DNA of 64,000 bases from Kiritimatiellia bacterium (GCA_028716365.1 JAQUPZ010000001.1:1-64000), one strand, 5' to 3'; positions 9,512 through 18,987 are shown, numbered from the stretch's first letter. Notes: generated by a model not told the origin, from the letters alone. Numbers and translations are program-made.

Positions 9512-9670
9512 ATGAGCCAGTTGATACTTCATGTAAAACTCTTTCTGCTCGTAATGAGTCTTTTCATCCTCACCGGATGTGCAACCGGACAAGACACGGA
9601 TATGCCATGGAATACACCTCAGCCATGGGAAGGAAGTCCGACAATCCCCGGCCTTCCAACATATCAGTAA
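9512..9670 (+). CDS. small lipoprotein
   Basis: A 52-residue protein starting MSQLILHVKLFLLVMSLF, with lipobox LTGC (Cys23) and a mature part of only 30 residues. That part is Pro/Trp-rich (MPWNTPQPWEGSPTIPGLP) with no room for a folded domain. After lipidation it would be a short membrane-tethered peptide. The start at 9512 was preferred over an upstream in-frame ATG (9437) that lies inside the preceding gene. Distance to the coiled-coil gene is 10 bases, which suggests co-translation. I cannot assign a function; small lipoproteins of this kind with a PWNTP-like motif occur in PVC genomes, as I recall. Confidence 0.72.
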   Translation: MSQLILHVKLFLLVMSLFILTGCATGQDTDMPWNTPQPWEGSPTIPGLPTYQ

Positions 9671-9729
9671 GACTTGGTTAACACCCACCCGAAATGAATT
9701 TTTCAGTATAAGATACCCGATGTTTGGTG

Positions 9730-9744
9730 TTTTATAGTATAAAA
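9730..9744. promoter_or_regulatory. AT-rich 15-base palindrome upstream of the GH13 gene
   Basis: TTTTATAGTATAAAA is a perfect 7+1+7 inverted repeat 69 bases before the GH13 start. It could be an operator or part of a promoter. TATA-type palindromes arise by chance in AT-rich spacers, so this is only a candidate. Confidence 0.25.
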
Positions 9745-9813
9745 TCTAATTTTATATTGACATATTGATGATTTTGAGGCATCTTGCCTGCCAATAGATA
9801 GGAGGAAACCATC

Positions 9814-11262
9814 ATGATACCTGAAACTACCCGGAATAAATCTTTGTCCTGCCGTATTTTTCTGTGGACGTTCGCTTTTCTGCTGAACAGCATTATCGGT
9901 TTCGGCGCTGAGTCGGTAGAAAATCTTGCATCTCTCCAGGCACGGTCTGCACCGGAATGGCTGACACGTGGCGTTATTTACCAGGTCTGGCTACGGGCAT
10001 TTACACCGGAAGGGACACTGAAAGCCGCCACGGCGCGCCTGCCGCAGGTGGCAGAACTCGGGGCCACGATTATCTACCTCTGTCCGATAATGTTATCGGA
10101 TGATGACATGCGCCAGGAATTCTGGAGTACACGCCAGAAAGCATCAGGTACTAATAATCCCCGGAATCCTTACCGGATGAAAGACTACAATAAGGTCGAT
10201 CCTGAATATGGTAATGATGCCGATCTGAGAGAGTTCGTTGAGACTGCACACAAACTTGGGATGTACGTCCTGGTAGATCTTGTGTATTTCCATTGCGGTC
10301 CGACATCGGTTCTTATGGAACACCCCGAGTACTTTAAACAGGATGCTTCGGGGAAAGTTTCAACAGGGTCATGGAACTTTCCTGTCCTGAATTTCAATAA
10401 TCAGCAGCTCCGCGAACACCTGTGGGCCAATATGCATCACTGGATAAAAGATTTCAACATGGATGGTTTTCGTTGCGACGTTGCGGACATGGTACCACTG
10501 GACTTCTGGGAAGAGGCACGTAAGCGTCTCGAAACGATTCGACCAGATCTGGTCATCCTTGCTGAAGGCCAGCGTGCTGCAGACCAGGTGAAGGCTTTCG
10601 ATATCGATTATGGTTTTTCCTGGTATGGCGCGATTTTTTCAATATTTAACAAAGGGAAGCCGGTTTCATCTCTGCAGGACATCTGGAAAAAACAGAGTTC
10701 TGAACGACCGCGTGGTGCAAGATTCATGCGTTATACGGAGAATCATGACCTGGTGAATGATATGCAGCACTCCGAGGTGATTTGTGGTGAACGTGGCTCG
10801 ACAGCCATATCTGTTGTCAACTTCACGCTCGACGGTGTACCAATGCTTTATAACGGACAGGAGATTGGTGATACCACCCAGCAGAGTATTTACGCGTTGC
10901 GACCGGTACGCTGGGAAGCTGCCTGCCTTCCAAAAATGAAATCGACCCTTGATTTCTACAAGAAGCTCTGCCAGATGCGCCGCAGTGAACAGGTGTTGGC
11001 AAATGGTGAGGTCGTCTGGCTCGAAAATGACCAGCCCGATTCGGTTGTTTCATTCATCAGACGTACCGGGAATGAGTCGATTATTTCCGTGGTGAATCTG
11101 TCGAATCGTAAGGTTAAAGTTCGGGTGACACTACCTGAGGGATATACAACATCGTATAAACCGTTGTTGTCTGACAGGACAAAAATCTCGACAGAAAACG
11201 GTAAACTCTCGTTTGATCTCGAAAACTTCGGATACTTTGTAGGCAAAAACAACAATAAATAA
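9814..11262 (+). CDS. secreted GH13-family alpha-amylase-like glycosidase
   Basis: A 482-residue protein with a signal peptide (about 1-32). The GH13 conserved regions are all visible: region I DLVYFHCG (155-162), region II GFRCDVA with nucleophile Asp222, region III ILAEG with acid/base Glu251, and region IV TENHD with Asp312. The barrel starts at RGVIYQVWLRAF. A C-terminal all-beta domain runs to the end (about 400-482). Family members hydrolyse or transglycosylate alpha-glucosides; the exact substrate cannot be read. A strong AGGAGG site precedes the start. It is the first gene of a plus-strand run with two GH10 genes, only 12 bases before the first, so a mixed starch/xylan or hemicellulose operon is likely. 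Confidence 0.9.
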   Translation: MIPETTRNKSLSCRIFLWTFAFLLNSIIGFGAESVENLASLQARSAPEWLTRGVIYQVWLRAFTPEGTLKAATARLPQVAELGATIIYLCPIMLSDDDMRQEFWSTRQKASGTNNPRNPYRMKDYNKVDPEYGNDADLREFVETAHKLGMYVLVDLVYFHCGPTSVLMEHPEYFKQDASGKVSTGSWNFPVLNFNNQQLREHLWANMHHWIKDFNMDGFRCDVADMVPLDFWEEARKRLETIRPDLVILAEGQRAADQVKAFDIDYGFSWYGAIFSIFNKGKPVSSLQDIWKKQSSERPRGARFMRYTENHDLVNDMQHSEVICGERGSTAISVVNFTLDGVPMLYNGQEIGDTTQQSIYALRPVRWEAACLPKMKSTLDFYKKLCQMRRSEQVLANGEVVWLENDQPDSVVSFIRRTGNESIISVVNLSNRKVKVRVTLPEGYTTSYKPLLSDRTKISTENGKLSFDLENFGYFVGKNNNK

Positions 11263-11274
11263 GGAGTACTGGTT

Positions 11275-12657
11275 ATGAAACATGGCATTTCATATATAGC
11301 CGGCCGATTCTTACTGGTGGTAATCATCGCGGCATTCCTCGCCCTCGGTAGCAGGTCGGCAACGGCAGCAACAGAGGCAGGTTCTATTGATACTTATCGC
11401 AAGGCATGGAGCGACGTTTCCAAAAGAATCGACAAGAATATCGAACGTAACCGAAAGGGCAACGCAACAATCGAAATCATAGGAGAAGACAGCCAGCCGC
11501 TCAAAGATGCGACACTGAATATCCAACAAAAGACCCATGCGTTCCTTTTTGGATGTAACGCCTTCGTACTTGGACAACTTCCAAGTGATGAAATGAATAA
11601 ACGTTACGAAGATTCGTTTATTAAGCTGTTCAATTTTGCTACCGTTCCATTCTACTGGGCCGGTACCGAACCAAACAAGGGTGAATTGCGTTACGAAGAA
11701 CCTGCCACCAACATCTGGCGGCGCCCGCCGCCGGACCGGTTCATTCCATGGGCTGCAAAAAACGGTGTTACGCTCAAGGGACATCCTCTACTCTGGCATG
11801 CCCACAATCCTTCGTGGTTACCAAAAGATGCCGATGAACTGCGTGAACTCTATCGTAAACGTTTCAAGGAAATTACCAGCCGTTTCGCCGGCAAAATTTT
11901 TATCTGGGATGTCGTAAACGAATCTCTCGTATGCCCGAAGAGTTACCAGCTCTACACACCTGACCGTGCGTACGTGGAATGGGTATTCAAAGAAGTCGCG
12001 CCCCTGTTTCCTGAAAAGACAACGTTGATGATCAACGAAGTAACGGAATACAATTTCATCCCTGTAGAAAAGAATCCGTATTTTTCCCAGGTCAAAACGC
12101 TACTGGCAAATGGCGCCAAAGTCAGAGGTATTGGTTTTCAGTACCATTTCTTCCGGCGCAAGGCACTGGATGGTTATATGACCAGTTCGAAAAGTGATCC
12201 CGCGAAACTGCTCGATGTTTACGAGAAATTCAACGAATTCAACCTGCCGCTTTATGTAACAGAAATCACATTTCCGTCGGCAGGCGATGACGGCGAGGCC
12301 CTGCAGGCCGAAGTGGTCAGAGATCATTACAGGCTCTGGTTCTGCACGCCGAGAATGGCCGGCATCACGTGGTGGAACCTCGGTGACGGTACCGCTGTAA
12401 AAGGTGAGAACGAAGCCAAAGGCGGTCTTACGGATGAGGAACTCAAACCGAAATCCGCTTACCGGGCGCTGGATAAACTTATCAATGAAGAATGGAAGAC
12501 AAAGACACAGGTAAAAACTGACGACAAGGGAACAGCAAAATTCCGTGGCTTCTATGGAAAATATACCATTAAAGTCACAGCCGGCAATAAATCAAAAGAG
12601 TTTGAGATCGACCTTTCGAAAGATTGTCAGACTCCGCACAAATTATCGTTAAAATAA
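11275..12657 (+). CDS. secreted GH10 endo-xylanase-like protein (copy 1)
   Basis: A 460-residue GH10 protein with a signal peptide (about 1-32), a small N-terminal beta domain (about 60-95, including RKGNATIEIIGEDSQPL) and a (beta/alpha)8 barrel. Acid/base Glu216 is in WDVVNES and nucleophile Glu330 in LYVTEITFP; the subsite motif GHPLLWH (169-175) and FQYH are intact. A short C-terminal domain (about 415-460) follows. GH10 enzymes are retaining endo-beta-1,4-xylanases. AAGGAG precedes the start. The next gene is a clear tandem paralogue sharing all three domains. Confidence 0.92.
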   Translation: MKHGISYIAGRFLLVVIIAAFLALGSRSATAATEAGSIDTYRKAWSDVSKRIDKNIERNRKGNATIEIIGEDSQPLKDATLNIQQKTHAFLFGCNAFVLGQLPSDEMNKRYEDSFIKLFNFATVPFYWAGTEPNKGELRYEEPATNIWRRPPPDRFIPWAAKNGVTLKGHPLLWHAHNPSWLPKDADELRELYRKRFKEITSRFAGKIFIWDVVNESLVCPKSYQLYTPDRAYVEWVFKEVAPLFPEKTTLMINEVTEYNFIPVEKNPYFSQVKTLLANGAKVRGIGFQYHFFRRKALDGYMTSSKSDPAKLLDVYEKFNEFNLPLYVTEITFPSAGDDGEALQAEVVRDHYRLWFCTPRMAGITWWNLGDGTAVKGENEAKGGLTDEELKPKSAYRALDKLINEEWKTKTQVKTDDKGTAKFRGFYGKYTIKVTAGNKSKEFEIDLSKDCQTPHKLSLK

Positions 12658-12685
12658 TAATATAAGCTGATATTAGGAGAACAAC

Positions 12686-14041
12686 ATGAATAGTCGCACT
12701 ATTCCTGCGACGATCGTTATCGCCATGGGCATGATAGTCTCGTTGCCGATGTTTTCGGTGTTTGCCGACATTCCCGAAGCCTATAACAAATTGTGGAGTG
12801 ATGTGTCCGGGAAGATTGATCAGAACATCGAACAATATCGCAAAGGTGATACGGCAATTGATGTTGTTGGCGAGGATGGGAAACCCGTAAAGGACGCTGT
12901 ACTGGAAATCAAGCAAAAGACCCATGCGTTTCTTTTCGGCTGTAACCTTTTCGTACTCGACCAGCTCGATACACCTGAACTCAACAGTAAATATGAAAAG
13001 GCTTTTGCCGGATTGTTCAATTTTGCCACGGTACCATTTTACTGGGGTGATATTGAACCAAAGGAAGGCAAACTGCGTTTCGAGGAAGGTTCACCTTATA
13101 TTTGGCGGCGTCCACCGCCGGACCGGTTGGTCAAGTGGTGCAAGGCCCATGGGATCACACTAAAGGGTCACGCACTAATGTACGTAAAAAATAAGTTTAT
13201 GCCCGATTGGACCATTCGTGATAACGGCGAGAAATTCCGACCACAATGCCAGAAGCATATGGCGGATATTGCCGGACGTTACGCCCGCGATTTTGCTGTC
13301 TGGGATGTGGTGAACGAGGAAATACCGCGACTTGCCAACCTCAAGGAGTGGCATGTGGTTCCGGATGATTTTCTCGCGTGGAGCTTCCAGGAAGCCGGAC
13401 GCCTGCTTCCCAAGGAAGCAAAACTGATGATTAATGACGGGACCAGCCAGGCCCATGTTACCACTGCAGAATACGAGGGAATGATCAAAGGATTGTTGGA
13501 AAAGAAAGTTCGTGTTGAAGGTATTGGATTGCAGTTCCATACAAGCTTCGGTGCTATGTTCAGCGGGAAATCATACACGCCGGAACAGATGTATACCGTT
13601 TATGACCGGCTTGGGGCATTGGGTCTGCCGCTTTACATCACCGAGATCACGGTTCCCGGTACTGGTGAGGATGGATCCGAGAAACAGGCTGCGATTGTTT
13701 CCAATCTCTACCGACTGTGGTTCAGCGCACAGCACATGGCGGGTATCACATGGTGGAACCTTGGTGATGGTACAGCCTACATGAATGAGAACAAAGCGCT
13801 GGGCGGTCTGCTCGATAAAGACATGAATCCCAAGCCCGCTTATCAGGCACTGGATAAACTGATAAATCACGATTGGCGAACAAATCTCTCGATTAAAACT
13901 GATGCCAAGGGAAAGACCCAGTTTCGCGGTTTTTACGGGAAGTACACAGTCAAGATTACTACCGGAAATCAGACAAAGGAATTTGAAATCGATTTATCAA
14001 AAGATAATCCATCCCCGCACAAGCTGACGCTGAAACAATAA
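12686..14041 (+). CDS. secreted GH10 endo-xylanase-like protein (copy 2, divergent)
   Basis: A 451-residue tandem paralogue of the preceding GH10, with the same layout: signal peptide (about 1-27), N-terminal beta domain, barrel, and C-terminal FRGFYGKYTVKI domain. Catalytic Glu211 (WDVVNEE) and Glu320 (YITEITVP) are kept, as is FQFHT. The otherwise conserved G-H-x-L-x-W-H motif reads GHALMYV (161-167), so the Trp and second His that line the -1 subsite are Tyr and Val. It probably still hydrolyses but may accept a different substrate. The gene starts 28 bases after copy 1, behind AGGAG. Confidence 0.9.
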   Translation: MNSRTIPATIVIAMGMIVSLPMFSVFADIPEAYNKLWSDVSGKIDQNIEQYRKGDTAIDVVGEDGKPVKDAVLEIKQKTHAFLFGCNLFVLDQLDTPELNSKYEKAFAGLFNFATVPFYWGDIEPKEGKLRFEEGSPYIWRRPPPDRLVKWCKAHGITLKGHALMYVKNKFMPDWTIRDNGEKFRPQCQKHMADIAGRYARDFAVWDVVNEEIPRLANLKEWHVVPDDFLAWSFQEAGRLLPKEAKLMINDGTSQAHVTTAEYEGMIKGLLEKKVRVEGIGLQFHTSFGAMFSGKSYTPEQMYTVYDRLGALGLPLYITEITVPGTGEDGSEKQAAIVSNLYRLWFSAQHMAGITWWNLGDGTAYMNENKALGGLLDKDMNPKPAYQALDKLINHDWRTNLSIKTDAKGKTQFRGFYGKYTVKITTGNQTKEFEIDLSKDNPSPHKLTLKQ

Positions 14042-14107
14042 GAGATAGTCAAAAACAAAAAGAATAATCGGTACTTTTACCTTAAAGCTTTTTCGTCTGA
14101 GACAGCC

Positions 14108-14124
14108 GACTCTACAAAAGAGTC
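14108..14124. terminator. possible bidirectional terminator hairpin
   Basis: GACTCT (14108-14113), loop ACAAA, AGAGTC (14119-14124), followed by ATATTTCTTTCT. It lies between the convergent GH10 copy 2 and the next minus-strand gene. The stem is only 6 base pairs and the T run is broken, so it is weak. Confidence 0.35.
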
Positions 14125-14161
14125 ATATTTCTTTCTGTAGCATACGTTGTCATCAGCGTAT

Positions 14162-15361
14162 TCAAGGTGTGTTCAACAGTGCAAAGATTTTCAACTTCCA
14201 CATTAGCGCTTCAAACTCGGGTTGTGCCTTGGCAAACTCCGCAGCCGCACTCCAGTCATTCGCTTCCGCCTTGGTTTTGAGTTCCGTCATTTTTTTCAGG
14301 AGTTCCGTCGCTTTCGCCTTCAACGGCACACCATCTTCCTTTGCATCAGCTATGAACTTGTCCGTCTCTGCTTTAGCGGCCGTCGGATTGAAATGCAGAA
14401 TACTTTCAGGCAGAAATTCTACCCGGCGTAGTTCCTGTTGAAGCTTCGAAGCGTTCTCCTTGAAATATACCTTTGCGACAGCGTTCGTCGTACCCGTCAA
14501 GTCCCAGAAGGCAAACCGTAACCGCTTTGCTGTTGGTACGGCTTTGAGACTGGTCCCAACTGGATAGTTGGAAATATTAATTTTCCCCGAAGCAATCTCC
14601 TCCGGTAAAAACAGCATGGCGCACGGTCCATCACCTTCACCTTTGGCAACATCAAACACACCATCAAGGTAAAGAAGGTAAAGGTCCTCATTCGGAACGA
14701 GGTCGAAAGCTGTTGTTTCATGTTTTTCAATGCGAGGAGTAATTACAGTACGATCACCCTGGCGCCGGTTGTGTGAAGTGAAATAACTCGGATAACAGTT
14801 AAAACGAACATTGACCGATTCAATCTTCTTGTCAGGTTTTGCGGTCCAGCTTACATCGGACAGTAGATGATCTGAACCGCTGGCCACAAGAAACTGCACA
14901 CGTACCGTGGCATCCGGTGTATCCCAAACCATGTGACATGCCCCGCGTGTTCCAGTCTCGGTGACACGCATATCAATCAACGGCGTTTCGCCAATGTCCT
15001 TGCCGTTGATAGTAATGAAAAAGAACCCCGAATGATACCAGTTCGCCGAAGACGGTGTCGGCATTCCGATATAACCTTCTTCCGACGCGCGTACACCGGG
15101 ATGTGAAGGATCAATACAGGCCCTGTACTTGAGCGTGTAACACTTCTTACCGGAATCAAGCGCAATGGTCTGTTCCTGCCACTTGTGGTCCTTGTGTCCT
15201 TCTCTCCATCCGCTTATTGAAGTTTTTGCACCGGAATCACGGACTGTAACTGTTTCCTCCCCGGCAAGTACAACCGGTTGCTGAATAAACAATGTCATTG
15301 CCAGAAACATGGCTGCAAAGATCGTAACCCGCATGCTGATTGTATTATCGATCATATTCAT
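14162..15361 (-). CDS. secreted protein of unknown function
   Basis: 399 residues from the ATG at 15361, chosen because GGAGGA lies 6 bases before it; the frame also extends upstream into the previous gene. A signal peptide (about 1-33) is followed by an all-beta-looking domain (about 40-290) with HKWQEQTIALDSGKK, GYIGMPTPSSANWYHSGFF and RGACHMVWDTPDATVRVQF. The C-terminal quarter is helical (about 300-399, rich in Lys, Glu and Ala). I do not recognise a family; the beta part resembles carbohydrate-active lectin-like folds only in general character. It follows the GH42-like gene by 32 bases on the same strand, so it is probably co-transcribed and an accessory to it. Confidence 0.7.
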   Translation of the reverse strand: MNMIDNTISMRVTIFAAMFLAMTLFIQQPVVLAGEETVTVRDSGAKTSISGWREGHKDHKWQEQTIALDSGKKCYTLKYRACIDPSHPGVRASEEGYIGMPTPSSANWYHSGFFFITINGKDIGETPLIDMRVTETGTRGACHMVWDTPDATVRVQFLVASGSDHLLSDVSWTAKPDKKIESVNVRFNCYPSYFTSHNRRQGDRTVITPRIEKHETTAFDLVPNEDLYLLYLDGVFDVAKGEGDGPCAMLFLPEEIASGKINISNYPVGTSLKAVPTAKRLRFAFWDLTGTTNAVAKVYFKENASKLQQELRRVEFLPESILHFNPTAAKAETDKFIADAKEDGVPLKAKATELLKKMTELKTKAEANDWSAAAEFAKAQPEFEALMWKLKIFALLNTP

Positions 15362-15393
15362 ATCATGTCCTCCAAGCTTAAGATCGTCCGGCA

Positions 15394-18300
15394 TCATTTC
15401 ACCCTCCAGCAAATTTCATCACTGGCGCCGCTGAACAATTCTGTTGCACGTAATCGCCACTTACCCGAAACATCATTGAATGCAACAGGTAACCGTACCG
15501 TTGCTTTTCCGTTCTGCAGGATAACAACCTGTCGCGCCCATTCCGCAGACTGACCAGTCGGATCTTTCAACTCAACAAAGACTGCATGTCGCGCCGTACT
15601 TGTCGATGGAATATCCAGCCGGATTTCTACCTCAAGTATACTGCCGCGGTCAGGTTTCTTTGTAGAAAGGGCAAGGTCAAGATGACTGATGCGATAGGGC
15701 AGGGCCATAAAGAAATTGGCACGGCCCCATTTCAATGCAGTATCAATTTCACTCACTTTACCCAGATATTTACATGCTCTCAGATCATAAACATGCTGCG
15801 GTTCCACGAGAGTAATTTTTGCCGGAACGGCCGCCCCTGCCTCGGTACCTGAATTCGGGTTGAACCAGGCGCACCGCATCTGCCGCCAGAGCCCGAAAAC
15901 GCGCGTATCGCCATTCTCCCAGACACGGGTCTCGTTGAAAGACAGCGGTCCGCCATCCGGTGCTGTCGCGGCTATATCAGCTTTTACATTTGCCACCTTG
16001 AAAATGGCCTGCATCAACCGTTGTGCAATGGCGGCCTGTGTATCGTCAATCTTGTCGGAAAGAAGCTGAAAGTTAAGAAGAATCGTCTGACCTTTGCCGA
16101 TAGTATTCACCAGAACAACCGGCCATTTTTCCACCTGACAGAGAGGTCTGGCCGTGACCGCTTCAACACACGGATCAATCCGGCCCTGGGCAAACTCAAC
16201 ATCAATCGCCTGACTTCCCAGCAGACCTTTCAGAATGATTGGTTTGCGTTCTGCTTTGCCTCGACCGGTACGCCTGATACCGAACAAATCGTCAAGTCCG
16301 CCTTTATCAAGAGGTTTGCAGTGTCCGTCAAACACTGCCGGTCGCACATCTGCAATCACGGTCCCGCCCGCTTCAACGAAAGCGCGTATTATTGCTACCT
16401 CGTCCGGGGCTACGGCCTGGGTCATCGGGAGAAGAAGGACCTTGAACTCTTTTGTGGTCAACATGCCGCGTCGAATCATTCCATCGGTAAGATATCGGAA
16501 ATCCAGTCCCAGATCATAAACAAGCCGGGTCCATGTCTGATGCGTCACATCGGCTTTGACATAAGAGGAACTTTCTTCGACAGAATGAGCCAACGCCGAC
16601 GGCAGAGAATAGAAAACGGCAATGCCACTGTGTTTCATATTCGACTTAAGGATGAGGTCACCCAGCCCGTTGCGAACAGGTTTCATCTCGTTGGCAAGGT
16701 CTGCGATACATGGAGCAAAATCCAGCGTCGGCGTGAGATACCCGCGCCATGAACCTATCCCGGTCCACATCCAGTACCAGATGCTGTCCATACCTTTGAT
16801 CACCATACGCCACGCGGCATCGGAGAGCGCATCGCCGGTTTTGCTGTAACCCATCCAATTGGAACGGAAAAGTTTGCGCGGTGCAGCCGAGCGGACAATA
16901 TCATCACCAATGCTCGGATAGGGACCATAAAAAGGATTGATACCAAGTATTGAATCGTAATCGTCGCCAAATCCACCGGTACCCTCAAAGCCCGTAACAC
17001 CATGCGGATCAAGTTCCCTGTAGGCTTTCACAAAGCGGCCGGAAAACTGCATGAGGTTATAACGCGCAAATGCCTGGCGGTCATACCAGCGTGCCCACAA
17101 ACTTTTCTTCTTCGCCTCTACCTCCATGTTGTCCTTGTGATCAAGCAGATCAACTTCATCAAAGCTTTTATATTTTTCACCCCAAGACGCATTAAGCGCC
17201 TCTATCGTGCCATACTGCTTCTGGAGATAACGACGGTAAGCTGCGATACAGGCGGGATGTATACAGCAACCGAGCGTAACGCCTTCATCACCCAGCGAAT
17301 AACAGAATACGCCGTGTTCTCGCCGCTTCTGCTGATAATTTACAATCCTGTGCACATACTCGTCGATCTTTGGTTCATCGTTCCAGCAGAGCGTCTGGAA
17401 ATTGCCGTTTGCATCCCGGACCTGCATGTATCCCTTATCGTCCTTCGGGTCGAGAATACGGGTACTATACGGCACCATTGGAATGTCCGAGGCGGCAAGA
17501 ACGGGATGGAATTTTGTTTCACTGAAACTGCCAAGCAGGCAAACGCTCATGCCTGCCCTGCGCATCTGCTGCCAGGCATAATAACCAAGCACATCACTGG
17601 GCGTATCCCACTGCAGGAAATTGAACTGCCCCTGTCGTCGCTTGGGCACGGTAAAAGATGCGTCCTTCATGTCCATGTCCCGCCCGTTGATGACCAGTTC
17701 AGCTTCCGCCCGCATCCAGATAGTGGCAAAAGCATCGGGAGTGTAATCAAAAGCATATTCCTTGTTATCGGCAGTAACCTGAACCGTACGTTGTCCCAGA
17801 ACGCGGTTGTACGAATCTCGGAACAGGACTTTCAGCATACTGCCTTCCGGTGGTGTACCGTGCAATGTGATTTTCCCGCTGATCTTGTCGCCTTTCTCAA
17901 CGTACGATTTGTCCAGCTCAACTTTCTCGACTCCGGTGTCCGTCTTCACTTCAAACAGAACGGCCCCGAAAGTTTCCACGCCTTTTGAACTTTTCAGGAT
18001 GGTATCCAGAAAATACCGGCCCGCCCGGAGAGAGGGCAGGTTTATGTTCAGGTCAACGGGTTTATCACCGGTAATTTTTGCCGAAATATTACCCGCGCTG
18101 GTTTTCCATCCGTCATTGGTCCGGCGGATTTCCATAAAACCTTTCACACGTGTTGTTTCGCCGGCTTTCAGAGCGAGAGACATTTTTGGTGACGATCCAC
18201 TCTGACTGGATTCTGTAACCTGCATGGACATGGTTACATTGCTTTCTCGCGTAGCAGCCCAGAGTACAGCCCGTCCGACCCAGAGCATGCGGTAATCATA

Positions 18301-18987
18301 CGTGACCAATCCAGCCCAGCTGAAATCCTCTCTCGGCGTCAACGTCCACGCAGGATAATTGAGCCATACGCCGCGACCTTTACCAAGACGGTAGGTGCTG
18401 ATGATTTCCTCAGGTTTTTTTTCATCGAGGACCGGAAGTCCATCATTAACAAACGGTGGCAATGGTTGAATCCTGCGCTTGCTGGTCATGAAATCTTTTG
18501 CCGATGGACCACAACAGACCAGGCCTGCGCCCTTGGCAACTTGTTGCATTACCATGTACTGCAACTTCGGCGGCAATTTATCCATGGCTGATCCGGCAAA
18601 TACATAAACGTCGTATGCTTTCTCAAGCAGTTTCTCTGCCCGTCTGCGGCCTAGTTCCAAGCCGAAGAAATCACTGCCCTTATCACCGCCGAGAAAGAAA
18701 GCTTCCCCCTTGATGTCAAACCTTTGTATGAGTTCAACAACTTCGCGGACACGGGTATCCGTCGGAAACCAGGTGCCATCAGATCGTCCGGGATTGATTA
18801 TGAAGAGGGCATTCACAGTTCCCTTTGCGTAGTTTTTACCCCATGGTTTATGAGGTGTTACGAGTTGAGAAGCGAGGCTTTGGTCTTCTTCGACTTCCTT
18901 TTCGGTTGTTGCAGCCAGGACGACCATGCCGAGTGCCGGGAGTCCGGTCAGAATTAATGCCAGCCAGAGCGCCTTGTTGTTTTTCAT
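15394..18987 (-). CDS. giant secreted GH42-like beta-galactosidase-family protein
   Basis: A 1,197-residue protein with a signal peptide (about 1-26). N-terminal: a Rossmann-like/glutamine-amidotransferase-like part (about 55-230). Middle: beta-sandwich (about 240-450), then a GH42-type barrel from about 460 with HPACIAAYRRYLQKQYG and IEALNASWGEKYKSFD, the typical GH42 segment. At the acid/base position the usual Asn-Glu pair is Asp567-Glu568 (LGDEG). The GH42 trimerisation-like domain follows (about 800-960, GMLTTKEFKVLLLPMTQAV), then beta domains. It is nearly twice the usual GH42 length (about 650-700). I cannot identify a nucleophile Glu with confidence, so activity is uncertain. AAGGAG precedes the start. 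Confidence 0.82.
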   Translation of the reverse strand: MKNNKALWLALILTGLPALGMVVLAATTEKEVEEDQSLASQLVTPHKPWGKNYAKGTVNALFIINPGRSDGTWFPTDTRVREVVELIQRFDIKGEAFFLGGDKGSDFFGLELGRRRAEKLLEKAYDVYVFAGSAMDKLPPKLQYMVMQQVAKGAGLVCCGPSAKDFMTSKRRIQPLPPFVNDGLPVLDEKKPEEIISTYRLGKGRGVWLNYPAWTLTPREDFSWAGLVTYDYRMLWVGRAVLWAATRESNVTMSMQVTESSQSGSSPKMSLALKAGETTRVKGFMEIRRTNDGWKTSAGNISAKITGDKPVDLNINLPSLRAGRYFLDTILKSSKGVETFGAVLFEVKTDTGVEKVELDKSYVEKGDKISGKITLHGTPPEGSMLKVLFRDSYNRVLGQRTVQVTADNKEYAFDYTPDAFATIWMRAEAELVINGRDMDMKDASFTVPKRRQGQFNFLQWDTPSDVLGYYAWQQMRRAGMSVCLLGSFSETKFHPVLAASDIPMVPYSTRILDPKDDKGYMQVRDANGNFQTLCWNDEPKIDEYVHRIVNYQQKRREHGVFCYSLGDEGVTLGCCIHPACIAAYRRYLQKQYGTIEALNASWGEKYKSFDEVDLLDHKDNMEVEAKKKSLWARWYDRQAFARYNLMQFSGRFVKAYRELDPHGVTGFEGTGGFGDDYDSILGINPFYGPYPSIGDDIVRSAAPRKLFRSNWMGYSKTGDALSDAAWRMVIKGMDSIWYWMWTGIGSWRGYLTPTLDFAPCIADLANEMKPVRNGLGDLILKSNMKHSGIAVFYSLPSALAHSVEESSSYVKADVTHQTWTRLVYDLGLDFRYLTDGMIRRGMLTTKEFKVLLLPMTQAVAPDEVAIIRAFVEAGGTVIADVRPAVFDGHCKPLDKGGLDDLFGIRRTGRGKAERKPIILKGLLGSQAIDVEFAQGRIDPCVEAVTARPLCQVEKWPVVLVNTIGKGQTILLNFQLLSDKIDDTQAAIAQRLMQAIFKVANVKADIAATAPDGGPLSFNETRVWENGDTRVFGLWRQMRCAWFNPNSGTEAGAAVPAKITLVEPQHVYDLRACKYLGKVSEIDTALKWGRANFFMALPYRISHLDLALSTKKPDRGSILEVEIRLDIPSTSTARHAVFVELKDPTGQSAEWARQVVILQNGKATVRLPVAFNDVSGKWRLRATELFSGASDEICWRVK

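Noticed and set aside
16021..16752. Another plus-strand frame opposite the GH42-like gene
   Set aside because: Overlaps a well-supported coding region and has no family features.
17002..17988. Long plus-strand open frame inside the GH42-like gene
   Set aside because: The opposite strand carries a protein with clear family features throughout; the plus frame has no recognisable domain.
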